Notes under the pieces: model-generated
What the model was told of the DNA's origin: nothing
The model's database searches: none
What the model saw: only the letters and a program-made list of their open reading frames with translations
Assembly: GCA_003225335.1 (NCBI GenBank)
Contig: QHZE01000453.1
Location: 1-52,785, forward strand
Length of the DNA stretch: 52,785 nt
Reading direction: 5' to 3'
DNA from: Acidobacteriota bacterium
Lineage (GTDB): Bacteria; Acidobacteriota; UBA6911
In this document: positions 25,567 to 34,041 of the stretch, piece after piece
How positions within the stretch are numbered: the stretch's first letter is position 1
Layout of the letters: every line of letters starts with the position of its first letter
Position numbers and translations under genes: made by a program

Positions 25567-26829
25567 ATGGATGTTCGAAAGAAGGAGATGAAAAACGGCC
25601 TCGTGGTTGCCACAGAGGTCATGCCTCATCTTCGATCCGTCTCGATCGGCGTCTGGGTCAAATGCGGCTCGCGGTTCGAGCGAGATGGCGCGACGGGCGT
25701 CTCTCACTTCATTGAGCACCTTCTCTTCAAAGGCACGAAATCCCGTTCGGCCTCGGATATTGCGGAGGCGATCGATTCCGTAGGGGGACAGCTCAACGCA
25801 TTTACAGATAAGGAGTACGTAGGGTTCTATGCAAGGGTTCTGGACGAGCATCTGCCGTTTGCCTTCGAGCTTCTTTCGGATATCGTTCTCAATCCAACGT
25901 TCCCCGCGGTCGAAATGAAGCGCGAGCGCAATGTGATTTTCGAAGAGATCAACATGGTGGAGGACTCGCCGCAGGATCTCGTTCATGAGATCTTCCTCGA
26001 GAGGTTTTGGCAAGGGCATCCGCTTGGGCGTCCTATCTCTGGAACCAAGGAATCTGTTGCCCGCATCACACGGAAGGACGTGGTGCAATTTTTCAAGAGC
26101 AACTACACCGCGCGCAATACCTTGATTTCGGTGGCGGGTAACATAAAACATCCAACGGTTCAGGATCTGGCCGCGCGATACTTTTCGCAGCTCCAAACTG
26201 GAGACCCCACCGATCCCGGGGCGCCTCCCGTGGTTCACCCCGCCAGAGATATCCGGCGCAAGTCCAAGCTGGAACAGATCCATATTTGTGTTGGCACGGT
26301 GTGCCCGTCCTTGATATCCGAAGACCGATTCACTATCCACCTTCTGAGTAACGTACTGGGCGGCGGAGTGAGCTCGCGGCTCTTCCAGAAAATCCGCGAG
26401 AAACGTGGTCTCGTCTACTCCATTTACAGCAACCTGGATCTATATCGCGATGCGGGGGCGCTCGTAGTCTACGCCGGAACAGCCCCCGGTTCAGCGGCCG
26501 CGGTGGTGGAGCTGGTCCTCAAGGAATTCAGAAACCTGCGCGAGAAGCTGGTGCCATCGGAGGAGCTGAATCGTTCCAAGGAAAACATCAAGGGTTCGGT
26601 GATGCTCAGTCTGGAAAGCACCAGCAGCCGGATGACCCACCTCGCGCAGCAATTGATTTATTATGGCCGGTTCTACAAGCTCGAGGAGGTTCTCGAAAGC
26701 ATCGACCGGGTCAAAGCCAGTGAGGTTCGCAGGCTGGCCAGGCAGATCTTTGACCCTTCGTACCTGACTTTGACAGCCATCGCCGGCGATGACTGCGGGC
26801 AATTGGAATCGATCGCATTGAAGGTATGA
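25567..26829 (+). CDS. M16 family zinc peptidase (processing-peptidase type)
   Basis: A 420-residue single-domain-pair M16B peptidase of the PqqL/YmxG/MPP-beta type. The inverted zinc motif HFIEH (H47, E50, H51) lies in GVSHFIEHLLFKGT, and the distal glutamate in NVIFEEINMVEDSP. The second half has the inactive domain with GGGVSSRLFQKIREKRGLVYSI, typical of the family. Start ATG 25567 (MDVRKKEMKNGLVV) gives the usual short lead before the 'NGL' strand. It starts a run of same-strand genes with the WalJ-like hydrolase only 4 bp away. Confidence 0.92.
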   Translation: MDVRKKEMKNGLVVATEVMPHLRSVSIGVWVKCGSRFERDGATGVSHFIEHLLFKGTKSRSASDIAEAIDSVGGQLNAFTDKEYVGFYARVLDEHLPFAFELLSDIVLNPTFPAVEMKRERNVIFEEINMVEDSPQDLVHEIFLERFWQGHPLGRPISGTKESVARITRKDVVQFFKSNYTARNTLISVAGNIKHPTVQDLAARYFSQLQTGDPTDPGAPPVVHPARDIRRKSKLEQIHICVGTVCPSLISEDRFTIHLLSNVLGGGVSSRLFQKIREKRGLVYSIYSNLDLYRDAGALVVYAGTAPGSAAAVVELVLKEFRNLREKLVPSEELNRSKENIKGSVMLSLESTSSRMTHLAQQLIYYGRFYKLEEVLESIDRVKASEVRRLARQIFDPSYLTLTAIAGDDCGQLESIALKV

Positions 26830-26833
26830 TCGC

Positions 26834-27619
26834 ATGGGTCTCAGTTTCACTTTGCTTGGCAGCGGGAGCTCTGGAAACTCCACCCTGGTAAGCAGCGGAG
26901 ACGCTCACATCCTCGTGGATGTGGGTCTGAGCGGTCGCGAAACGGCGCGCCGTTTACGAGAATACGGGTTGAGCCCGGAGAGGATAAGTGCGATCGTCGT
27001 ATCCCATGAGCACGGCGACCATTGCCGGGGTGTGGCTCCCTTGGCAAAACACCTGGGTGTGCCAGTGTTCATTACGGATGGGGCTCTTCAGGCATCAGAA
27101 ATGCGGCTCGATCCGCGCAAACGGCAGCGCATCGAATCCGGGGTTCCATTCGATGTGAGCGGCTTGCTGTTTACTCCCTTTGCCGTGCCCCACGACTCGG
27201 TAGACCCGATTGCATTCCGCATTGAGAAGGACGGCGTAAAAATAGCTGTGGTCCTGGATCTGGGGTACATCACCAATCTTGTGGTCGAGCGCCTCAAGGG
27301 CTGCGATGCGATCGTTCTGGAGTCCAACCATGATATCAACATGCTGAGAGTGGGTCCTTATCCCTGGGCCCTAAAGCAAAGGGTTATGAGCCGCAGAGGG
27401 CATCTTTCAAACGACGTGGTCGCGGAGTACCTCGGGACACGGTTCGATGGCAAAGCCCGGCATGTAATACTCGCCCATTTGAGCGAGAAGAACAACCTGC
27501 CGGAGCTGGCTCTCTTGTCAGCGAGGAAGGCGCTGGAACAAAGGTCGCGGCTTCTCGCCAATCAGACCAAATTGGCGCTGGCCAGCGCCAACCAAATCAG
27601 CACGGCGTATTGTTATTAG
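26834..27619 (+). CDS. walJ: MBL-fold hydrolase, WalJ/YycJ type
   Basis: A 261-residue metallo-beta-lactamase fold protein. Metal motif SHEHGDHCRG (H58, H60, D62, H63), then later HDSVDP, DLGYIT, LESNHD and LAHLSEKNN. The N-terminus FTLLGSGSSGNSTLV is typical of YycJ/WalJ, a putative exonuclease linked in other bacteria to cell-division or DNA-repair coordination. Four bp after the M16 gene. Its TAG stop shares its G with the first base of the RAYT-like repeat, whose left arm begins there. Confidence 0.85.
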   Translation: MGLSFTLLGSGSSGNSTLVSSGDAHILVDVGLSGRETARRLREYGLSPERISAIVVSHEHGDHCRGVAPLAKHLGVPVFITDGALQASEMRLDPRKRQRIESGVPFDVSGLLFTPFAVPHDSVDPIAFRIEKDGVKIAVVLDLGYITNLVVERLKGCDAIVLESNHDINMLRVGPYPWALKQRVMSRRGHLSNDVVAEYLGTRFDGKARHVILAHLSEKNNLPELALLSARKALEQRSRLLANQTKLALASANQISTAYCY

Positions 27620-27712
27620 GGTCAGGTCTTGAAAATTGAAGTTTTCGTTTCTAACGCGTCTCAAGGGTTGCGAGTACTGCGACCGAAAAATTCAATTTTC
27701 AAGACCTGACCC
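27619..27712. mobile_element. RAYT/REP-like palindrome with perfect 22-bp arms
   Basis: The left arm is GGGTCAGGTCTTGAAAATTG plus AA (27619-27640) and the right arm is its exact reverse complement (27691-27712). The stem extends inward as TTTTCG/CGAAAA around a core of about 35 nt. The word GGTCAGGTCTTGAAA is familiar from the flanks of REP-associated (IS200-like) transposases. No transposase is in the window, so this looks like a non-autonomous copy. It fills the gap between walJ and purB. Confidence 0.8.
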
Positions 27713-27723
27713 CAGGAAAGCGA

Positions 27724-29022
27724 ATGATCGATCGCTACCTGCCCGCGGATATGGCGGAAATCTGGTCCGAGGAGAACAAGTTTCGCACCTGGCTCCGCGT
27801 GGAGATCGAGGTGTGCGAGGTTCTTTTGGAGAAAGGCTGGATTCCGGAAGAAGCGATGGAAAACATTCGCAAGAAGGCCGGGTTTTCCGTACAACGAATT
27901 CGCGAAATTGAGGCCGTGACGCAACACGACCTGATCGCTTTTACAACAAGCGTGGCGGAATCTGTCGGACTGGATTCCCGCTACATCCATTGGGGACTCA
28001 CGTCGACCGACGTGATTGATACGGCTCAGGCCTTGCAGCTGCGCGATGCGAACCAGAAGATTCGGAACGCCCTCGATGAGCTCATGGACGAGACAGCGCG
28101 TCGCGCGCAGGAGCACCGCAAAACTATCATGATGGGCCGCACGCACGGTGTGCATGCCGAGGTGACCACCTTCGGCCTCAAGTTGGCCGTCTGGTATGAA
28201 GAGCTGCGCCGGAACCGTGAGAGGATGCGACGCGCCGCCGAGGTGATGCGGGTTGGAAAGATCTCAGGAGCGGTTGGGACTTACGCGCATCTGGACCCGG
28301 ATGTGGAGGCCCGGGTGTGCCAGAGGTTGGGGCTCGAGGCGGCTCGCGCCTCCACTCAGACACTCCAGCGGGACCGCCACGCCGAGTACTTGTCGGTGTT
28401 GGCTATAATTGGGTCTTCGCTCGAGAAATTCGCCACGGAGATTCGCCACCTGCAACGCACGGAAGTTCGGGAAGTTGAGGAACCCTTCTCCGCGGGACAG
28501 AAAGGCTCGTCTGCGATGCCCCACAAACGCAATCCGGTCAAGTGCGAGCAAATCTGCGGTTTGGCGCGCCTGCTGCGGGGTTATGCCGCAACCGCGCTTG
28601 AGAACAACGCGCTCTGGCACGAGCGCGACATATCCCACTCCTCGGCTGAACGCGTAATTCTTCCGGATGCCACTTCCGTGCTCTGTTATATGCTGCGCTC
28701 CATGACGAGAATCGTTCGGGGGCTCGTAGTCTACCCGGAACGTATGTTGAAGAACCTGGAGCTGACTCGGGGGCTGGCCTATTCCGGCCAGTTGCTTCTC
28801 GACCTGACGCGGAAAGGCGTCTTAAGGGAAGAAGCTTACAGCTGGGTTCAACGATGTGCGATGAGGGTCTGGGATGAAGATAAAGAGTTCCTCCGGGTGC
28901 TTCGGGAAGATCCCGACATCGCAAGGGTTCTGACCGAGGAGGAGATCCGATCTGTGGTGAATCCGGAGTTGCAACTTCGCAATGTCGATGCAGTTTTCCG
29001 CAAGGTCTTCAATCAGGTTTGA
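27724..29022 (+). CDS. purB: Adenylosuccinate lyase
   Basis: A 432-residue fumarase-superfamily lyase catalysing two purine steps (SAICAR to AICAR; adenylosuccinate to AMP). The superfamily signature SSAMPHKRNP is at 262-271 and the general-acid region TSTDVIDTA near 93-101. The catalytic His region is GRTHGVHAE at about 138-145. AGGA lies just before the ATG, right after the repeat arm. It is separated from purD/purE by several unrelated genes. Confidence 0.97.
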   Translation: MIDRYLPADMAEIWSEENKFRTWLRVEIEVCEVLLEKGWIPEEAMENIRKKAGFSVQRIREIEAVTQHDLIAFTTSVAESVGLDSRYIHWGLTSTDVIDTAQALQLRDANQKIRNALDELMDETARRAQEHRKTIMMGRTHGVHAEVTTFGLKLAVWYEELRRNRERMRRAAEVMRVGKISGAVGTYAHLDPDVEARVCQRLGLEAARASTQTLQRDRHAEYLSVLAIIGSSLEKFATEIRHLQRTEVREVEEPFSAGQKGSSAMPHKRNPVKCEQICGLARLLRGYAATALENNALWHERDISHSSAERVILPDATSVLCYMLRSMTRIVRGLVVYPERMLKNLELTRGLAYSGQLLLDLTRKGVLREEAYSWVQRCAMRVWDEDKEFLRVLREDPDIARVLTEEEIRSVVNPELQLRNVDAVFRKVFNQV

Positions 29023-29028
29023 GACTTT

Positions 29029-29092
29029 AGCCACAGAGACACTGGAGACACAGAGATAACGCTTTCTCGGTGTCGCCGTGTCTCTGTGTCCC
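29029..29092. repeat. CACAGAGACAC palindrome after purB
   Basis: The left arm CCACAGAGACACTGGAGACA (about 29031) pairs imperfectly with CTCGGTGTCGCCGTGTCTCT (about 29066). It shares its outer words with 25281-25425 and 33854-33977 but lacks their inner AAGATGGAG palindrome. Confidence 0.7.
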
Positions 29093-29138
29093 AATCGGGG
29101 CGAACGGCGTTCGCGGCGAGGCGAGGGGAATGTTATCC

Positions 29139-29167
29139 TTGCATTTGCCCGGGCCTCTTCATATCAT
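29139..29167 (+). promoter_or_regulatory. Candidate promoter for the rpmH operon
   Basis: TTGCAT (29139-29144), a 17-bp spacer, then TATCAT (29162-29167). Transcription would start about 29 nt before the rpmH ATG. The -35 is weak; TTGCCC four bases on is an alternative. Confidence 0.35.
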
Positions 29168-29202
29168 TTCTGTTTTCTGGCAACCGGAGCGAGGTGGCTA
29201 CC

Positions 29203-29343
29203 ATGAAGAGGACATTCCAGCCCAACAACAGCCGGCGAAAAAAGACCCACGGATTTCGCGCGCGCATGTCGACCAAAGGGGGCCGGCTGGTTCTGAAACG
29301 TCGTCGGGCGAAAGGGCGAAAGAGGCTGACCGTGAGTGGCTAG
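29203..29343 (+). CDS. rpmH: Large ribosomal subunit protein bL34
   Basis: A 46-residue, strongly basic protein beginning [20 protein letters not shown] and ending LTVSG, a clear L34. GAGCGAGG upstream serves as ribosome-binding site. The frame extends upstream without the conserved start, so ATG 29203 is firm. Its end overlaps rnpA by 8 nt. dnaA, its usual upstream neighbour near the origin, is not here; purB is. Confidence 0.98.
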   Translation: MKRTFQPNNSRRKKTHGFRARMSTKGGRLVLKRRRAKGRKRLTVSG

Positions 29344-29689
29344 AAAAGCCCACGAAGGATTTCCTAAAGGATATCGAGTATCTCGATCTTCGGACTACCA
29401 GAGAATTTACGATAGCGGCCGGAAGGTGCATTCGGGAAGTTTCGTCCTCTTCGGGTTGGCGAATAGTATGGAGCATCACCGGCTTGGGGTTACGGTTTCG
29501 CGCCGGATCGGAAATGCAGTGGTCCGAAATCGTGTCAAGCGCCGTTTCAGGGAAATCTTTAGAAGGTCCTGCGATAACATCCCACATCATTTCGATTTCG
29601 TGGTAAACGCCAAGCGTCACTGCGCCACGGTCTCCTTCCACGCGCTGAGCGCGGAGTTCCAAGCCGCCATGCACAGGATGGGCGAGTGA
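29336..29689 (+). CDS. rnpA: Ribonuclease P protein component
   Basis: A 117-residue basic protein that binds the RNase P RNA for tRNA 5' maturation. The family signature [14 protein letters not shown] is centred near residue 70, preceded by [15 protein letters not shown]. It starts with GTG 29336, overlapping the rpmH stop by 8 nt, which is the common arrangement. It ends 10 nt before yidD. Confidence 0.95.
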   Translation: MARKAHEGFPKGYRVSRSSDYQRIYDSGRKVHSGSFVLFGLANSMEHHRLGVTVSRRIGNAVVRNRVKRRFREIFRRSCDNIPHHFDFVVNAKRHCATVSFHALSAEFQAAMHRMGE

Positions 29690-29699
29690 GAGGGAGACG

Positions 29700-29909
29700 A
29701 TGAAGAGGGCCATTCTCTTTGTCCTTCGCGTGTACAAGCGTTTTATTTCTCCTTGGTTGCCGCAGGCTTGCCGGTTTGAGCCCACGTGTTCCGAATACAT
29801 GTGCCAGGCCGTAGAAAAGAAGGGAGTCATCGGGGGGATCTCCCTTGGGGCAAGGCGCCTTCTAAGGTGCCACCCGTTTTCCGCCGGCGGGTTTGACCCG
29901 GTCCCCTGA
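29700..29909 (+). CDS. yidD: Membrane protein insertion efficiency factor
   Basis: A 69-residue YidD (haemolytic DUF37 family). Signatures: VYKRFISPWLPQACRFEPTC with the cysteine pattern CRFEPTCSEY, then LRCHPFSAGGFDPVP at the end. The protein associates with YidC/Sec at the membrane to help inner-membrane insertion. It overlaps the extended yidC frame but ends 22 nt before the true yidC ATG. Confidence 0.96.
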   Translation: MKRAILFVLRVYKRFISPWLPQACRFEPTCSEYMCQAVEKKGVIGGISLGARRLLRCHPFSAGGFDPVP

Positions 29910-29931
29910 ACACTTCCTTTTGAGTCGAGGA

Positions 29932-31629
29932 ATGGAAAAAAGAGCGTTAGTGGCTGTTGCACTTTCGATCCTGGTGCTCCTGGCGTTCAGGTATTTCGAG
30001 GAGCGGAGATTGGCTCAAGCCGGGCGAAACCGGCCCGCGCCTCAAAAAACCACTTCTACGCTGCCAAATCCCATTGTGCCGCCGAAAGTGGCGGCGGAAC
30101 CAGAACCGGAAAAGCCCGTCGCACGGATCCCTTCCAACCCTTCCGACACAAAAACCGGCGCCCGGGTCACAGTGGTTGATGGCGATCTGTACCGGGCGGT
30201 CCTGGACAATCGAGGAGGGGTAGTTACCAGCTGGGTGCTCAAGAGGTACAAATCAGGCAAAGGCGAGGCCTTTGAGATGGTGGCGGCGGGACACGGAGTG
30301 GATACGCGACCCTATCCCGGTTCCCTCATTTTGGATGATCCTGCGCTAAACTGGCGGGCCGATGGGGAGTATTACGAAGTCGAGGTGCAGGGACACGGCG
30401 GCGAGGATGGAGCTTACGTCCCTCCCCTGACTGTGGTGCTGCGTTTGCAACACGGCGAGCTTGCGATCGAGAAGCGCTACCAGTTCGAAAACGACAATTA
30501 TCTCGTGAATTTCTCCACGACCATTCAAATTGCTGGAAAGCCGGCGGTCGCCAGAATTCTTCTGGGAGAGGACATCGGTCCGGAGCACGAACATCTTCTC
30601 AATCCCTCCGCGCAGTTGGGCTCGGTATCCATGAGGGGGGATAAAGTCCACAGGGAAGGTCCGCCCAAAAAGGAAAATGAAGTCGCGAGGATTGACGGGC
30701 CAATAAACTGGGTTGGGCTGGACATGCACTATTTTGCGGTAATCGCGATTCCGTCAAGGCCATTCACAGCCTTTGAGCTTCAGAAAAAGCCGGTTAAGAC
30801 CGTTGGACTTGACGGCAAGGAAGTCTCCCGGGATCTGATGCCTCTCACGATACCGATAATGGGGTCCTCGGAATTCCGCCTCTTTCTGGGACCGAAGGAT
30901 CAGGAGGTCCTGGAGGCTGTGAAGGGAGTCGATCTTACGAAGGTAATTGACTTCGGCATGTTTTCGATCCTGGTTCGGCCGTTGTTGTTCTCGCTGAAAT
31001 GGATCAATCGGTACGTGCACAACTATGGCGTCTCGATAATTCTGCTCACACTGTTGTTGACCTTGCTGCTTTTCCCATTCCGCCTCAAGCAGATGCTGTC
31101 GATGAAAAAAATGGCAGTGGTGCAGCCCAGGATCAAGGAGATTCAGGAGAAGTACAAACGCTACAAGAAAACCGATCCTCGCAAGGCGGAGATGAACCAG
31201 GAGATCATGGCAGTCTACAAGGAGCACAACGTGAACCCCCTGGGTGGCTGTCTCCCTTTGGTCTTACAGATGCCGCTCCTGTTTGCTTTTTATCAATTAC
31301 TCGCCTCCTCCATCGAGTTGAGACAGGCTCCCTTCATTGGATGGATTTGGGATCTCTCAACCAAGGATCCTTACTACGTGCTTCCTATCGTCATGGGGAT
31401 CACCATGCTGGTTTCACAGAAGATAACCCCAATGGCGCCGGGTGCCGATCCCGCGCAAGCAAAGATGATGATGATGATGCCCGCGGTCTTCACTTTGATG
31501 TTCTTGAACGTGTCCAGCGGCTTGAACCTCTATTTTCTGTGCAGTAATATCTTTCAAATCGGGTTCCAGAAACTGACGGAAAGGTGGATGCGTGACGACG
31601 GAAAGCGGGCCGGCAAATCCAAGCAATGA
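29932..31629 (+). CDS. yidC: Membrane protein insertase YidC
   Basis: A 565-residue long-form (Gram-negative type) YidC: TM1 at about 5-22, a large periplasmic beta-sandwich domain at about 75-345, then the five-TM core. The cavity arginine lies in FPFRLKQM, followed by the cytoplasmic coiled hairpin (RIKEIQEKYKRYKKTDP). Core helices include GCLPLVLQMPLLFAFYQLL and MPAVFTLMFLNVSSGLNLYF. The periplasmic domain implies a diderm host. ATG 29932 follows GAGG. Confidence 0.97.
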   Translation: MEKRALVAVALSILVLLAFRYFEERRLAQAGRNRPAPQKTTSTLPNPIVPPKVAAEPEPEKPVARIPSNPSDTKTGARVTVVDGDLYRAVLDNRGGVVTSWVLKRYKSGKGEAFEMVAAGHGVDTRPYPGSLILDDPALNWRADGEYYEVEVQGHGGEDGAYVPPLTVVLRLQHGELAIEKRYQFENDNYLVNFSTTIQIAGKPAVARILLGEDIGPEHEHLLNPSAQLGSVSMRGDKVHREGPPKKENEVARIDGPINWVGLDMHYFAVIAIPSRPFTAFELQKKPVKTVGLDGKEVSRDLMPLTIPIMGSSEFRLFLGPKDQEVLEAVKGVDLTKVIDFGMFSILVRPLLFSLKWINRYVHNYGVSIILLTLLLTLLLFPFRLKQMLSMKKMAVVQPRIKEIQEKYKRYKKTDPRKAEMNQEIMAVYKEHNVNPLGGCLPLVLQMPLLFAFYQLLASSIELRQAPFIGWIWDLSTKDPYYVLPIVMGITMLVSQKITPMAPGADPAQAKMMMMMPAVFTLMFLNVSSGLNLYFLCSNIFQIGFQKLTERWMRDDGKRAGKSKQ

Positions 31630-31639
31630 GAGAGCAGAA

Positions 31640-32092
31640 ATGCCGGCAGATCGGCTCCAGGCGATTGTGCAGTTGTGCAGGGATATCGTGCGCTGTTTGA
31701 AGCTCGATCTGGCCATCGATAGCCAGGCAGTAAGCGGAACAACTTGCATCAACCTCTCAGGTCCCGATCGGCCTCTCCTCCTCGCCGGTTCAGGAGCCGT
31801 CCTTAACAGCATGGAATATCTGGTTAACAAGGTATTCAGAATTGGGAGGGAAGAGTATCCCGCAATCGTTCTCGATTCGGATAATTATAGACAGCACAGA
31901 GAAGCGGAGCTTGTTCTTCTGGCTCAGATGGCGTCCGAGAAGGTGCTGGCGCAGCAGAAACCTTTGAGTCTACAGCCCATGACCCCCAAAGAGCGTAGAA
32001 TCGTTCACCTTGCGTTGGCGGCGATCGAGGGGGTTCGCTCGCAGAGCCAGGGCGACGGCGAGTGCCGGAGTATTACCATATACCCTTCCTGA
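31640..32092 (+). CDS. jag: KH/R3H RNA-binding protein (Jag/KhpB-like), short form
   Basis: A 150-residue protein with a degenerate KH-like part (LNLSGPDRPLLLAGSG-type loop followed by LNSMEYLVNKVF) and a C-terminal R3H domain (MTPKERRIVHLALAAI, with the R-x3-H pair). The N-terminal Jag_N domain of Firmicute Jag is missing. The usual position after yidC supports the call. ATG 31640 gives a 10-nt gap after yidC; GTG 31592 would overlap yidC by 38 nt and adds a low-complexity leader. Confidence 0.85.
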   Translation: MPADRLQAIVQLCRDIVRCLKLDLAIDSQAVSGTTCINLSGPDRPLLLAGSGAVLNSMEYLVNKVFRIGREEYPAIVLDSDNYRQHREAELVLLAQMASEKVLAQQKPLSLQPMTPKERRIVHLALAAIEGVRSQSQGDGECRSITIYPS

Positions 32093-32444
32093 CCCTTGGT
32101 TCACTTGTTCTCAAGTACAGCGACATATTTCTCGCTGGCGACTATGATGAAATCCTAGTGCGTAGGACACGGATGAACACGGAACTGATGGAGCTTCACG
32201 GATAGATCGGTTCCGTGTTCATCAGTCGGATCCGTGAGATTCCGTGTCCCATAGCTCGTTCTTCGAAAAAAATGCGTTTCTGTATTTGAATAGGACTACT
32301 TAGTTTCCTCCCTAAGCGGCGTCATGTAGCGTTGTCTTTGAATCATCCTTTTCGACGATTGACAGAAGGCAAAGGCCAGCCGTCGGGCGTGCAGGACAGC
32401 CCCGCCCCACCCTCGCCTCGACCAGCGGCAATCTTCAGACTCAT
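32093..32444. other. 352-bp intergenic region with one long palindrome
   Basis: Only the palindrome at 32164-32250 is interpretable. The rest, including 32260-32430, shows no gene. TTGACA at about 32358 lacks a -10 at a suitable distance. Confidence 0.5.
32164..32250. repeat. GGACACGGAT...ATCCGTGTCC palindrome
   Basis: GGACACGGATGAACACGGAAC on the left against GTTCCGTGTTCATCAGTCGG and ATTCCGTGTCCC on the right. The left arm is shorter than the right. The same family is at 35975-36056 and 45038-45104. Confidence 0.75.
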
Positions 32445-33824
32445 ATGGGCGATCCGAACGACACCATTTGTGCCCTTTCTTCCGCGCCGGGGCGCGCTGG
32501 GATCGCGCTGATACGCGTCAGCGGACCAGAGAGCTTATCGCTTATACGCGAGGTGTTTGTCACCAGAGGATCCAAGCCGGCTCCACGACGCGCTGTTTTG
32601 GGAACGATCCGTGATCCGGAGGGAGGAGGCAAGGATCTCGATCAGGTTCTCGTGACGTGTTTCCCAGCTCCGAGGTCCTATACGGGCGAGGACGTGGTGG
32701 AGATTTCCATGCACGGCAGTCCGGTTCTGGTTTCGGCTGTTCTCGATTGCCTGTGCGCGAAGGGCGCCCGGCTCGCGGAACCAGGCGAGTTTACCTTGCG
32801 GGCTTTTTTGAGAGGGCGCATGGATTTGTCACAAGCCGAAGCCGTGCAGGATATTATCGAAGCAAAGACTCTGTATCAGGCCCAGGTAGCCGCCAGGCAG
32901 CGTTCGGGGGAGCTGGCGCGTCAGCTGGAGCCGGTGAAAACGCTTCTCATTGACATTATCGTGCAGCTGGAGTGCGCCCTGGAATTCGTGGAAGAGAATC
33001 TGCCCCTGGAATCGCGCGAAGCTCTGGGCGCAAAACTCGAAGGCCTTCAAGGACAACTGGGAGCCTGGATCGAGTCCTACCGCCGCGGCCGGCTCATCCG
33101 CGACGGATTCACCATGGCGATCGTAGGCCGCAGCAATGTTGGAAAGAGCAGCCTTTTCAACGCCCTTCTCCGGCAGGAACGCTCTATTGTCAGCGAAATT
33201 CCCGGCACCACAAGGGATTTGGTCTCTGAAGAAATGAGCCTCGATGGCGTTCCCGTGCGGCTTTTGGATACAGCGGGAGTGCGCGTGTCGGGCGACCGTG
33301 TGGAGCAGCTCGGTGTGGACCGGAGCTTGCGCGCCATGGCGGAAGCGGATGCGCTTCTTCTCGTGCTGGACAGGAGCGAGCCGCGTGCCGAGGAAGACGA
33401 TTGCCTGAAAGGACGCATGGCGGGTCTGCCATGCGTCGTGGTCTTCAACAAGTGCGATCTGGAAGCGGCCTGGCCGGATCACGAACAGACCTCCTATGCC
33501 GGATGCTGGCCGAGCGTTGAAGTCTCCGCCAAGACAGGGTGGCAAGTTGAGCACCTTCGCGAGATGATCCTGTCGCAACTCTTCGGAGGCCGGCCAGCAG
33601 AGCGGGACGGCTTCCTGTTGACCAGTTTGCGGCACTGCCAATGCATGGAAAACGCCGAGCGCGGTCTCACTCGGGCGAGCGAAGCATTGCGGGGCGGGTT
33701 GTCCGAGGAGTTTGTCCTCGTCGGGCTTCACGACGCGCTCCGGCGGCTCGGTGAGATCACGGGTGAAACCAGCGTAGAAGACCTTCTGACAGAGATCTTC
33801 TCGCGTTTTTGCGTCGGAAAATAG
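32445..33824 (+). CDS. mnmE: tRNA modification GTPase MnmE
   Basis: A 459-residue MnmE that with MnmG adds the carboxymethylaminomethyl group to U34 of several tRNAs. The N-terminal folate-binding domain spans about 1-118. The G domain inserts at about 220-380: GRSNVGKSSLFNALL (P-loop near 226-240), LLDTAGVR (near 270) and NKCD (near 335). The C-terminal SRFCVGK carries the conserved cysteine. All key motifs are present. mnmG follows after a repeat-filled gap. Confidence 0.97.
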   Translation: MGDPNDTICALSSAPGRAGIALIRVSGPESLSLIREVFVTRGSKPAPRRAVLGTIRDPEGGGKDLDQVLVTCFPAPRSYTGEDVVEISMHGSPVLVSAVLDCLCAKGARLAEPGEFTLRAFLRGRMDLSQAEAVQDIIEAKTLYQAQVAARQRSGELARQLEPVKTLLIDIIVQLECALEFVEENLPLESREALGAKLEGLQGQLGAWIESYRRGRLIRDGFTMAIVGRSNVGKSSLFNALLRQERSIVSEIPGTTRDLVSEEMSLDGVPVRLLDTAGVRVSGDRVEQLGVDRSLRAMAEADALLLVLDRSEPRAEEDDCLKGRMAGLPCVVVFNKCDLEAAWPDHEQTSYAGCWPSVEVSAKTGWQVEHLREMILSQLFGGRPAERDGFLLTSLRHCQCMENAERGLTRASEALRGGLSEEFVLVGLHDALRRLGEITGETSVEDLLTEIFSRFCVGK

Positions 33825-33853
33825 GAATAGGAAATAGGAAATTGCATATCATT

Positions 33854-33977
33854 GGCCACGGAGACACAGAGAGCGAAAATGGAGAATCGAAGATCGAAGA
33901 TGGAGGATAGGAAGACTGTTTCGCCATCCTCCATCCGCTATTCTCGATTTTCTCTGTGTCTCCGCGCCTCTGTGGCT
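33854..33977. repeat. CACAGAGACAC palindrome with inner AAGATGGAG palindrome (second copy)
   Basis: Outer arms GGCCACGGAGACACAGAGA (33854-33872) and TCTCTGTGTCTCCGCGCCTC (33951) TGTGGCT (to 33977). Inside, GAGAATCGAAGATCGAAGAT pairs loosely with CCATCCGCTATTCTCGATTT. The 17-mer ACTGTTTCGCCATCCTC at 33915-33931 matches 25355-25371 exactly, and the order of parts is the same. Confidence 0.75.
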
Positions 33978-34041
33978 AAATCCGCGACCAGGCCGCACCG
34001 GTCTGGTACAATCAGATTTCAGGGCCTCACGGGGTCAGGGG

